DNA of 64,000 nucleotides, taken from contig NZ_WTVK01000007.1 in the NCBI RefSeq assembly GCF_012910805.1, positions 1 to 64,000 on the forward strand. Reading direction: 5' to 3'. The notes under the pieces were generated by a model. The model was not told the DNA's origin and ran no database searches. It saw only the letters and a program-made list of their open reading frames with translations. The translations under genes were made by a program, and so were the position numbers. Each line of letters begins with the position of its first letter. Position 1 is the first letter of the stretch. Shown here piece after piece: positions 56,775-64,000 of the stretch. This DNA comes from Aromatoleum evansii. GTDB lineage: Bacteria; Pseudomonadota; Gammaproteobacteria; Burkholderiales; Rhodocyclaceae.

Positions 56775-57497
56775 ATGATCAAACAGACCAAAAAGCAGAT
56801 GTTCGCCCTGGCCGCCATCGCCTCGATCGGCCTCTCCGCATCCACTGTCTTTGCCCAGGTGAAAGACGTCGTGGTGGATGGCAAGGGTGAAATCCCCTAC
56901 CTGATCGACGGCCGCAACGTCGTCGCCCGCAGCGGCACCGGCCTGTGCTGGCGCACCGGCTACTGGAGCCCGGCTGCTGCCGGCACCGCGATGGCGGGCC
57001 AACTGCCGGTCGGTTGCGAGTGCGACAGCGACATCGTGCCGAAGGACAAGTGCGCACCGGCTCCGGCCGCCGCTCCCGCGGCTGCACCGGCTCCCGCCGC
57101 CGCCACGCCGAAGCCCACCGCCGACAAGGTCAAGCTGTCCGCCGACGCGCTGTTCGACTTCGACAAGGCCGTGCTGAAGCCCGAAGGCAAGACCAAGCTC
57201 GACGACCTCGCCACCAAGGCTAAGGGCATCAAGCTCGAAGTGATCCTCGCCGTCGGTCACACCGACCGTCTGGGTTCCGATTCCTACAACCAGAAGCTGT
57301 CGGAGCGCCGTGCCAACGCCGTGAAGACCTACCTGGTCAGCAAGGGCATCGAAGCCAACCGCGTCTACACCGAAGGCAAGGGCGAGCGCCAGCCGGTTAC
57401 CGGCAAGAACTGCTCGGACAAGCTGGGCCGCAAGAAGCTGATCGAGTGCCTGCAGCCGGACCGTCGCGTCGAAATCGAACTGGTCGGCACGAAGTAA
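56775..57497 (+). CDS. OmpA-family outer membrane protein
   Basis: A 240-residue exported protein. The signal peptide ends STVFAQ. A short N-terminal domain with four Cys (GLCWRTGYWSP, GCECDSDIVPKDKC) is followed by an Ala/Pro hinge and a C-terminal OmpA-like peptidoglycan-binding domain (FDFDKAVLKPEG, VGHTDRLGSDSYNQKLSERRA). The N-terminus is too short for an eight-strand barrel, so it is probably a periplasmic or OM-attached tether, as in other betaproteobacterial OmpA homologues of this size. Confidence 0.88.
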   Translation: MIKQTKKQMFALAAIASIGLSASTVFAQVKDVVVDGKGEIPYLIDGRNVVARSGTGLCWRTGYWSPAAAGTAMAGQLPVGCECDSDIVPKDKCAPAPAAAPAAAPAPAAATPKPTADKVKLSADALFDFDKAVLKPEGKTKLDDLATKAKGIKLEVILAVGHTDRLGSDSYNQKLSERRANAVKTYLVSKGIEANRVYTEGKGERQPVTGKNCSDKLGRKKLIECLQPDRRVEIELVGTK

Positions 57498-57514
57498 TCC
57501 CGCCTGATTCGGTC

Positions 57515-57541
57515 AAAGGCCCTGCTTCGGCAGGGCCTTTT
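57515..57541 (+). terminator. Rho-independent terminator after ompA-family gene
   Basis: AAAGGCCCTG/CAGGGCCTTT with a CTTCGG loop, followed by a T-run. The classical CTTCGG tetraloop-type stem lies 18 bp after the stop codon. Confidence 0.92.
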
Positions 57542-57602
57542 CATTTCCGCCTCCCCCTTGCTCCAATAGCGTCTTCGCCCGAACAAAGTCGAGACCCGAG
57601 CC

Positions 57603-58304
57603 ATGAATACCAACGCCGATCCGGCCGAACTGCAGAAATTCAGCGACCTCGCCCACCGCTGGTGGGACCCCACGTCCGAATTCAAACCCCTGCATGAAAT
57701 CAATCCCCTGCGGCTGCGCTGGATCGACGGCCACGCGAACGTCGCGGGCAAACGCGTCCTCGACGTAGGCTGCGGCGGGGGGATCCTGTCAGAAAGCATG
57801 GCGGCACTGGGAGCCCAGGTCACCGGGATCGACCTGTCTGAAAAAGCGCTGGGCGTCGCCCGCCTGCACCTGTTCGAATCGGGGCACAAGGTGGATTACC
57901 AGCACTGCAGCGCCGAGGAGTTCGCTGCGCGGCATCCCGGCGAATTCGACGTCGTGACGTGCATGGAGATGCTCGAACACGTCCCCGACCCCGCCAGCAC
58001 CGTCGCGGCCTGCGCCAAGCTCGTCAAACCGGGCGGGCAAGTCTTTTTCTCCACGCTCAACCGCAATTTCAAAGCCTATCTGTTTGCCGTGGTCGGCGCG
58101 GAGTACATCCTGAACCTGCTGCCGCGGGGAACGCACGAGTACGCAAAGTTCATCAAGCCGTCGGAACTTGCACGCTTCTGCAGGAATGCCGGACTGGAGA
58201 GCGCCGAGCTCCTCGGAATGAGCTACAACCCCCTTACCCAGACCTATTCCCTGGGTCACGATACGAGCGTGAATTACATGCTTCAGGCACGACGCGAGGC
58301 CTGA
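57603..58304 (+). CDS. ubiG: Ubiquinone O-methyltransferase UbiG
   Basis: SAM-dependent methyltransferase carrying out both O-methylations in ubiquinone synthesis. The 233-residue protein has the N-terminal signature [29 protein letters not shown] motif [14 protein letters not shown] and [12 protein letters not shown]. It stands alone between the ompA-family gene and ssrA. Confidence 0.95.
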   Translation: MNTNADPAELQKFSDLAHRWWDPTSEFKPLHEINPLRLRWIDGHANVAGKRVLDVGCGGGILSESMAALGAQVTGIDLSEKALGVARLHLFESGHKVDYQHCSAEEFAARHPGEFDVVTCMEMLEHVPDPASTVAACAKLVKPGGQVFFSTLNRNFKAYLFAVVGAEYILNLLPRGTHEYAKFIKPSELARFCRNAGLESAELLGMSYNPLTQTYSLGHDTSVNYMLQARREA

Positions 58305-58427
58305 CGCAAACGCAAGAACGGACTCGCGCGACCGGGAAGCGAAAGTTTCCGGTCGCCGGTGCAAAAAGTGCTAGACTGGCACTTGAAATCGGGTGTACCG
58401 CCACCAGATTCGTAGCGTGATACACAA

Positions 58428-58805
58428 GGGGCCGACCTGGCTTCGACGTGGGTCGCAAAGCAGCGCAGTGCATACCGAGGACCAGTCACCTCGTAAATCC
58501 ATCTGGAAACAAACAAACGCCAACGACGAGCGTTTCGCTCTCGCCGCTTAATCCCGGCGGGCGCTGCACCGGCAGGTCTCTGGGCCGGGTGGTCTCAGCG
58601 TAAGCTGAGCCGCTGCAGTGTCATTTACAGAGACTCGCGAGTTGCGCCGGGCCACTTGGCGCAACAGCTAAAGGTAAGGTGACTCGCTTCTGTCCGGCCT
58701 GCCGACCGGCTAAGACAGGAGTTAAATCCAAATAGGTTGGCTAAGTATGTAGAGCTGTCTGTGGAGGGCTTGCGGACGGGGGTTCAATTCCCCCCGGCTC
58801 CACCA
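58428..58805 (+). ncRNA. ssrA: tmRNA (tag ANDERFALAA)
   Basis: Transfer-messenger RNA that rescues stalled ribosomes. The 5' end GGGGCCGACCTGGCTTCGACG and the 3' end GGTTCAATTCCCCCCGGCTC with encoded CCA form the tRNA-Ala-like domain (acceptor GGGGCCG/CGGCTCC). The tag frame follows AACAAACAAAC and reads ANDERFALAA with a TAA stop, the betaproteobacterial form. Length 378 nt. A TAGACT -10 with a TG extension lies at 58372. Confidence 0.97.
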
Positions 58806-58810
58806 ATTCA

Positions 58811-58840
58811 ACGCCAAGACAATGACTTGTCTTGGCGTTT
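58811..58840 (+). terminator. ssrA terminator
   Basis: ACGCCAAGACA pairs with TGTCTTGGCGT across a 6-nt loop, followed by TTTC; it begins 6 nt after the tmRNA CCA end. Confidence 0.88.
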
Positions 58841-58933
58841 TCATTTTCTGCCGCACCGATCCTCACCCCCGGGGCAGCGATCCTGCCCCGCGCGCGCGGG
58901 ACCGAAGATTCAATGAGGACGGTGATATCGATG

Positions 58934-59578
58934 TCAGCGCGCGCGGGTGACGATTGCTTCGATCACCTGGACGTCAGCATCGACCCGCTCTTCAGCATGC
59001 TTCGGCACAGCCGGCTGCATCCGCACTGGCGGAGCGCCACGCCTCGCTTCCGCCGCGCGCTCCCCGCCCGGCTTCGGCTTCGCGCTTGCAGCGGAGGCGC
59101 GCGCCACCTCCCGTTGCGCAACGCGCTTCACCCCGCCCGACCGGCTGTCGACGATTCTCGGCGGCTCAACGCGTTGCGCCGGCATCTCGACGATGGTCGC
59201 TGCCGGCGCACGGAACTCCGGCACGGGCGGCATCACGGACGCCTGCACCGTAGGCAGGCGCTCCGGACGGGTTTCCGTCTCCATCGGCGCACTCACCGGG
59301 ACCACATCCAAGGGCTCCCGTCCGCCTGCACTTTCGCCGACGGGCGCACGCCAGGACTCCCACATCGCGAAAAACAGCACGCCCACGACCGCCAGCGCGG
59401 CACCGGCGGCCAGAACCACGCCGGCCCTCCCCCCTCGCGCCCCCAATCCTCTGTCCGCGGACAGCTCGTCGAGGATTCGAACATCACCAGGTCCTTGCGC
59501 GCGCAGACTCGACGCAAAGAGGCTGGGCAGGGGCTGAGCCGCCATCGCGGCGGCTGTTCCGTTGAAAGCATCAGACAT
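58934..59578 (-). CDS. Unrecognised single-pass membrane protein
   Basis: A protein of 214 residues if started at MSDAFNG; longer in-frame starts exist upstream. A cytoplasmic N-terminus of about 50 residues is followed by one membrane helix (VVLAAGAALAVVGVLFFAMW) and a periplasmic Pro/Ala/Arg-rich tail without recognised domains. The layout is TonB/GspB-like, but no signature is present, so I assign no function. It lies between ssrA and the divergently read type VI secretion genes and may belong to either. Confidence 0.55.
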   Translation of the reverse strand: MSDAFNGTAAAMAAQPLPSLFASSLRAQGPGDVRILDELSADRGLGARGGRAGVVLAAGAALAVVGVLFFAMWESWRAPVGESAGGREPLDVVPVSAPMETETRPERLPTVQASVMPPVPEFRAPAATIVEMPAQRVEPPRIVDSRSGGVKRVAQREVARASAASAKPKPGGERAAEARRGAPPVRMQPAVPKHAEERVDADVQVIEAIVTRAR

Positions 59579-59661
59579 CACGAGCACCGATCCATTTGCC
59601 ATATTCATATACAATAGCCGATTGTAACGACACAGGCATTTCCCTGCCCAGCCCCGGCACC

Positions 59662-60519
59662 GTGAATTCACCCCTTTTGTTCGCCGCCCCGGTCGCATAC
59701 TTCGCGCTCGTCTGCATCGGACTGGCGCTCATCCGCCATCCGGCGCGTCGCCCCACCTTTCTTGCCGGCGGATCGGCACGCATTCATGGAATTGCCGCAG
59801 CCCTGCAAGGCAGGTTCCGGGCCGCCATCAGGTTCGTGGCGACCGGTCTCGGCTTCGTGCGCTACGGGGGCACCGGGATTTCGATTCCGTTGATCGAAAA
59901 CCGCCCGGTTGCGTTTTCCGCCCTCGTGCTCGCCCTCGTACCGCCCTTGGCCGTGCTCGCACTGTCGCAACGGGCAATCTTCGAGTTCGCTCCGGACGAC
60001 ACGCCGCCCGACCGCAAGATCGCCGCATTGCTGGCCGGAGAGCACCTCGCACCGCCACCTCCGCTTCCGCCCGCCGTCTTTGCCACGACCGAAGTCGAGA
60101 TGCTCAGGCCGTCGCTCGGGAATGCGAGTCGGGACTGGAATCTGCTCGATGGCGAGTTCCGGCAACGCCTGCTCACCGTATTCAAACTGCTCGAGGAGCA
60201 ACACGGTTACCAGGCAGTACTGCTCGAAGGCTATCGCAGCCCGGAGCGTCAGGCGGAGTTGCTGTTGCGCGGCCCCTCCGTCACCCAGGCCGCCCCGAAC
60301 CTGAGCTATCACCAGCACGGCCTCGCCGCCGATGTCGCATTCCTGCGCGACGGCAGACTCGTCATCTCCGAACGCGACCCCTGGGCCATGCGCGGCTACG
60401 AATTCTATGGCGTGCTCGCCGAGGCAGCGGGCCTGACCTGGGGCGGACGCTGGAAGATGATGGATCTCGGGCACGTCGAACTGCGCCGCCGCGAAGCGCT
60501 TCCGGCCGGACGTTCCTGA
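59662..60519 (+). CDS. M15-family peptidoglycan peptidase, T6SS-associated
   Basis: A 285-residue membrane-anchored peptidase. Two N-terminal hydrophobic segments (FAAPVAYFALVCIGLALI and FSALVLALVPPLAVLAL) precede a VanY/CwlK-like zinc domain: EGYRSPERQ, then HQHGLAADVAF (zinc His and Asp) and MMDLGHVEL (His). Such enzymes open peptidoglycan for assembly of the secretion apparatus; TagX of Acinetobacter T6SS is a precedent. The GTG at 59662 is chosen over a TTG 22 codons upstream because the hydrophobic segment starts there. It leads a rightward operon with PAAR and tssM. Confidence 0.8.
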   Translation: MNSPLLFAAPVAYFALVCIGLALIRHPARRPTFLAGGSARIHGIAAALQGRFRAAIRFVATGLGFVRYGGTGISIPLIENRPVAFSALVLALVPPLAVLALSQRAIFEFAPDDTPPDRKIAALLAGEHLAPPPPLPPAVFATTEVEMLRPSLGNASRDWNLLDGEFRQRLLTVFKLLEEQHGYQAVLLEGYRSPERQAELLLRGPSVTQAAPNLSYHQHGLAADVAFLRDGRLVISERDPWAMRGYEFYGVLAEAAGLTWGGRWKMMDLGHVELRRREALPAGRS

Positions 60520-60575
60520 ACCGAAGCACAGGCCGGCCCGCAACACCCACCAGCAACCAGGAGGATCCATTTCCC

Positions 60576-60842
60576 ATGGCACGTCCATTCATCGTCATCG
60601 GCGACCGGACCGATCACGGCGGCACCGTGATCGGCGCTTCGCTCAGTAGCGACTGCAATGGCAAAGGCATCGCAAGAGTCGGCGACCAGGTCACCTGCCC
60701 GCGCAAAGGGCACGGCCGCGTGACCGTCATCGCGACCGGCGACCCGACCACCCTCATCGACGGGCGTCCGGCCGCGCGCCATGGCGACAGGACTGCCTGC
60801 GGCGCAATCCTGATCGCCTCGCAGGCGCTCACGGTCGACTGA
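60576..60842 (+). CDS. PAAR-domain T6SS spike-tip protein
   Basis: An 88-residue protein consisting only of a PAAR domain, which caps the VgrG spike of type VI secretion systems. Three PAAR-like repeats bring together Cys and His residues that bind zinc at the tip (DQVTCPRKGHG, ARHGDRTACGA). AGGAGG precedes the ATG. No effector domain is fused. It lies 18 bp before the next gene. Confidence 0.88.
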   Translation: MARPFIVIGDRTDHGGTVIGASLSSDCNGKGIARVGDQVTCPRKGHGRVTVIATGDPTTLIDGRPAARHGDRTACGAILIASQALTVD

Positions 60843-60859
60843 CGCCGGGTCGCGATCCC

Positions 60860-62275
60860 ATGTTCGCCTTCGTACTGAGGCCCGTCGTCCTCGGAGTTCT
60901 CGCGACCGCACTGGTCTGGGCGCTCGTCCTCGGCTGGTGGCGGGCCGTCGGATACGAACCCGGAACGGTTGAACTCGCCACGCATCTGCTCCTCCTGCCG
61001 GCAACGCTCTTGGCCGGCTTCTGGCTCCTGCGCACCGTCATCGAGCACCTGCGCCAGCCCCCTGCCGCCACGGTTGCCCATGCGAGCGGAAACAGCGAGA
61101 CCCGGCCAGCCGCTGCATCCGCCCCCGCGCATCGCCCGGAAACATACCTGATCGCCTTCGCCCTGCAGTGCGCGCACGGCACCGAGGCGGCGCAAGTACT
61201 CGATGCAGCCCGGCAAGGATGCGCCCCGGCGCTCGACGACGACCTCCGTGATGCGCATGGCTTTCCCGTGTTCGCCGCCCGCGTCGCCGACCTTTCACCC
61301 GAGGATCCCGGCGGGACGCCGCACGACCATTCCGTCGACATTTGTCTGACTGACGGAGAACAGGATGCGCGTGCGCTGGCACTGCTGCACAGCGCACTCC
61401 CCCGTGCGCTCGACGACCTTGCGGAGTTCATCGCTCCCGCCCCTGCAATCCGGATCGTCCTGTGGCTTTCGGACCGGGAGAGGGAGGACGCACACGGCGA
61501 CCGCCTCGCGACCTGGCTACGGCGCGAGCACCTCGCTCCGCGCGACATTGCGGCGACGGACGTTCGATTCCACCACCCGCGGGATGACGCCCATGCCTTC
61601 GAGCTCATCGACGCCCTGGCTGACGAGCTCGACCGCCTGTCTTCCCCGGCCTTTGCACTGGTACTGGGCGCCGTGTCGCATGTCGACGAGCGGACGGTTG
61701 CGGCCTGGGAGGCCGCATCGGACCTGTTTACGGCGAGCACGCAGGACGGCCGTATCCCGGGCGAGGCGGCAGCGGTGCTGGTGCTCGCGAACCGCGCGGG
61801 AGCGGCCCTCGTCGGGCGCCTGTCGTCGCCCCGCCTGTCGCACGCTGCTTCAGGCAGAGTCAGCCCCGCTGATGCTTCCCGGGCAAAGGCGGGCGCCCCC
61901 CTCTTGGGCAGCCTCATCGACGCCATCCTGACGGACACGCAAATCGACGCGGCGCGCGTCTCGAATGTACTTGCCGACGCCGACCACCGGGCTCCGATCA
62001 CGAAGGATCTCCTGCGGACGCTCTCGGAACGCTTCCCGACGCTCGAACCGCTGGCGGACATGCTCAGTCTCGGAAACGCGACAGGCTTTAGCGCGCCGAT
62101 CGGCGGACTCGTGACGCTGCTCTGTGCGGCCGAGGCCGCCAGCGCAAACGAGGGCGTCGCCCTGTGCCTGACCTGCCAATCCCCCAACGCCCGCGCGGCG
62201 ATCATCGTCGACGCCCGCCCGCCGGCGCCCACGTCCCCCGCGCCAAAGCCAGACCCTGCTCCTGACGCCACCTGA
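60860..62275 (+). CDS. T6SS-linked two-TM protein with ketosynthase-like fold
   Basis: A 471-residue protein of unknown function. Two membrane helices (about residues 8-25 and 40-60) are followed by a cytoplasmic domain. Two stretches resemble beta-ketoacyl-synthase/thiolase folds: DGRIPGEAAAVLVLANRAG (KS proteins have DGF-PGEGAA-LVL) and LGNATGFSAPIGGLVTLLCA (KS C-terminal half). The usual active-site Cys with its neighbours is not visible, so a non-catalytic role is likely. It ends 3 bp before tssM, suggesting a membrane-complex partner. The fold call is inference. Confidence 0.7.
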   Translation: MFAFVLRPVVLGVLATALVWALVLGWWRAVGYEPGTVELATHLLLLPATLLAGFWLLRTVIEHLRQPPAATVAHASGNSETRPAAASAPAHRPETYLIAFALQCAHGTEAAQVLDAARQGCAPALDDDLRDAHGFPVFAARVADLSPEDPGGTPHDHSVDICLTDGEQDARALALLHSALPRALDDLAEFIAPAPAIRIVLWLSDREREDAHGDRLATWLRREHLAPRDIAATDVRFHHPRDDAHAFELIDALADELDRLSSPAFALVLGAVSHVDERTVAAWEAASDLFTASTQDGRIPGEAAAVLVLANRAGAALVGRLSSPRLSHAASGRVSPADASRAKAGAPLLGSLIDAILTDTQIDAARVSNVLADADHRAPITKDLLRTLSERFPTLEPLADMLSLGNATGFSAPIGGLVTLLCAAEAASANEGVALCLTCQSPNARAAIIVDARPPAPTSPAPKPDPAPDAT

Positions 62276-62278
62276 CCG

Positions 62279-64000
62279 ATGTCTTATCTCCGCACCTTTC
62301 TCACCGACTCGCGCACCCTGTCCTTCATCGGCGTACTGGCCCTCGCCGGCTTCCTGATGCTGGGTGCCGAAACGCTTGAACTCGCCTTGACCTGGGCGGC
62401 GATCGCCTCGTGCGCCCTCCTCGCGCTCTGGATCGCCGTGTGGGCCTGGCGGCGACGCCGGGCCGGCCTCGCCGAGTCCGCACTCGAACGGATGCTCGAC
62501 CCGCGCACGGGTGATGGCGAAGGCCGGACGAAGGGGGAAATCGAAACCCTGCGCCGGCGCATGAAGGAAGCCATCCGCACGATCAAGACATCGAAGCTGG
62601 GGCTGGTCTCCGGACGCGCCGCGCTGTACGAGCTGCCGTGGTACATCACGATTGGCAACCCCGCGGCGGGCAAGAGCACGGCCGTCGTCAACTCCGGGCT
62701 CACCTTCCCTCTCGGCGATGCCGCCGGCAGCGTCGTGCAGGGGCTCGGCGGGACGCGCAACTGCGATTGGTTCTTCACGACCGAGGGGATCCTCCTCGAC
62801 ACCGCCGGCCGCTACTCCGTCCACGAAGAGGACCGCGAGGAATGGCTGGGTTTTCTCGACCTGCTGAAGAAGAATCGTCCGCTCGCGCCGATCAACGGCA
62901 TCATCGTCACGGTGAGCGTCGGCGAGCTGCTCCGCAATCCGCCCGGCTTCGCGATCACGCTGGCCAAGAATCTGCGCCAACGGGTTCAGGAACTCACCGA
63001 ACGGCTCGAAGTGTTCGCGCCGATCTACGTGATGTTCTCGAAGGCCGACCTCATCGCGGGGTTCAACGAGTTCTTCCAGGACGTGGACTGGAACGAGCGC
63101 GACCGCGTGTGGGGAGCGACCCTGCCCTACGAAACCGCTGGAAGCAACGACGCCATCGGGCTGTTCGACCGCCACTTCGACGAACTGTATGAAGGGCTGC
63201 GCGAAATGAGCGTGGCTCAGATGTCGATTGCCCGCGGCGAACGGATGCCGCCCGGATTGCTCACGTTCCCGCTCGAGTTCGCCGCAATCAAGCCGGCCCT
63301 GCGGTCCTTCATCGCCACTCTGTTCGAGGAGAACCCTTTCCAGTTCAAGCCGATCTTCCGCGGCTTCTACATCACCTCGGCGATCCAGAGCGGGGAGACG
63401 CCCAGCAGCTCCAGCGAGCGGGTGGAAAAGCGCTTCGGACTTGCCGGCGATGGCCCGGCTGCTGCACGGATCGCCTCGAACAACGGCTTTTTCCTGAAGG
63501 ATCTCTTCTCGAAGGTCATCTTCGCCGACCGCAACCTGGTACGGCACTACGCGAGCCGGCGCAAGAAACGCCTGCATCACGCCACCTCGCTGGCAGCGGC
63601 GGCGCTGCTGGGCCTTTCGCTGGCGGGATGGAGCTGGTCCTACGCCAACAACCGCAGCCTCGTCGACAACGTCCGCGCCGACCTCGAACGCGCCGTGCGC
63701 ATTCAGGAAGACCGCGTCGACCTGCAGTCGCGGCTCGAAGCGCTCGAACTGCTCCAGGAGCGCATCGCACAGCTCGAACGCTTCGACACGGAACCGTCGC
63801 GTTCGCTCGGCCTCGGGCTGTTCCAGGGCAATGAAGTGAAATCCAGATTGCTCGAGGAGTACTACCGGGGCGTCAGGGAAATCATGCTCCGCCCGGTGAG
63901 CGAGAGCATCGAAGGTTTCCTTGCAGCCGTCAATCGCAATGCCGGCCGGCTGCGGCCGAGCGACACCCCCGGCCAGGGGGCGGTTGCGGGCGAGGCGCCC
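62279..64000 (+). CDS. tssM: T6SS membrane-complex protein TssM (partial)
   Basis: TssM (IcmF) spans the inner membrane and links TssL to the outer membrane in type VI secretion. The first 574 codons are visible; the gene runs past the window. Two N-terminal helices (about 14-30 and 37-55) precede a GTPase-like domain with Walker A GNPAAGKSTAVVNSG and ILLDTAGRY. A third helix (LAAAALLGLSLAGWSW, about residue 445) leads to the periplasmic part. ATG lies 3 nt after the upstream stop. Confidence 0.94.
   Translation, partial: MSYLRTFLTDSRTLSFIGVLALAGFLMLGAETLELALTWAAIASCALLALWIAVWAWRRRRAGLAESALERMLDPRTGDGEGRTKGEIETLRRRMKEAIRTIKTSKLGLVSGRAALYELPWYITIGNPAAGKSTAVVNSGLTFPLGDAAGSVVQGLGGTRNCDWFFTTEGILLDTAGRYSVHEEDREEWLGFLDLLKKNRPLAPINGIIVTVSVGELLRNPPGFAITLAKNLRQRVQELTERLEVFAPIYVMFSKADLIAGFNEFFQDVDWNERDRVWGATLPYETAGSNDAIGLFDRHFDELYEGLREMSVAQMSIARGERMPPGLLTFPLEFAAIKPALRSFIATLFEENPFQFKPIFRGFYITSAIQSGETPSSSSERVEKRFGLAGDGPAAARIASNNGFFLKDLFSKVIFADRNLVRHYASRRKKRLHHATSLAAAALLGLSLAGWSWSYANNRSLVDNVRADLERAVRIQEDRVDLQSRLEALELLQERIAQLERFDTEPSRSLGLGLFQGNEVKSRLLEEYYRGVREIMLRPVSESIEGFLAAVNRNAGRLRPSDTPGQGAVAGEAP

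Noticed and set aside
58805-58933. Attachment site at the ssrA 3' end
   Set aside because: No second copy of the tmRNA end and no integrase within the window, so it cannot be supported.

Overview
The window looks like one end of a draft contig from a denitrifying betaproteobacterium, most likely Rhodocyclales/Zoogloeaceae (Azoarcus, Thauera or Aromatoleum type). The support is high GC, a tmRNA tag reading ANDERFALAA, a surE-pcm-nlpD-rpoS block, a thrS-infC-rpmI-rplT-pheST-ihfA block, and a complete cytochrome cd1 (nirS-type) denitrification locus with two nirS genes. Bases 1-23 are not genomic. They match the Nextera transposon-adapter end with one mismatch, so the sequence starts at a contig terminus and flhA is cut there.

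Layout. 0-3.3 kb: flagellar export genes flhB-flhA. 3.4-10.5 kb: housekeeping genes on the minus strand (DUF192 protein, rluE, tRNA-Ser, rlmD, bamC, dapA, an HDAC-family deacetylase), with two small plus-strand genes, one an Ala/Pro-repeat lipoprotein. 10.6-15.5 kb: a tightly overlapping plus-strand operon moxR-DUF58-tgpA-mltB. 15.5-26.7 kb (minus): surE-pcm-nlpD-rpoS, tRNA-Pro, then the thrS-infC-rpmI-rplT-pheS-pheT-ihfA-merR translation block with tRNA-Val upstream.

26.8-40.1 kb is the nitrite reductase/heme d1 locus. Three transcription units can be drawn: nirS1-nirT-nirB-cupredoxin-nirJ-nirN (minus), nirC-nirF-nirDL-nirG-nirH (minus) and nirE-nirS2 (plus). Together they cover the dedicated heme d1 steps (NirE, NirDL/G/H, NirJ, NirF, NirN), electron carriers (NirT, NirB, NirC, a cupredoxin) and two divergent cd1 reductases. 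Two near-identical promoter modules, each with a TTGAT-N4-NTTAA FNR/Dnr-type box flanked at exactly 22 bp by -10-like hexamers on both sides, explain how the units could be co-induced under low oxygen/NO.

40.1-45.1 kb: a GlsB-family membrane protein, a PolB-like exonuclease, cysM, ugd and lapAB. 45.2-55.1 kb (minus): gyrA-serC-pheA-tyrA-aroA::cmk (fused)-rpsA-ihfB, a version of the aromatic-amino-acid supraoperon lacking the aminotransferase gene. 55.3-58.8 kb (plus): mtaD, an OmpA-family protein, ubiG, ssrA.

58.9-64.0 kb, directly after ssrA, is the start of a type VI secretion locus: an unrecognised single-pass membrane protein (minus), then an M15 peptidoglycan peptidase, a PAAR spike protein, a two-TM protein with motifs resembling a beta-ketoacyl-synthase/thiolase fold, and tssM, which runs off the window. 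The KS-like protein is the most interesting uncharacterised element. No CRISPR array, insertion sequence, rRNA or integrase was seen, and no gap without an assigned feature exceeds 300 bases.
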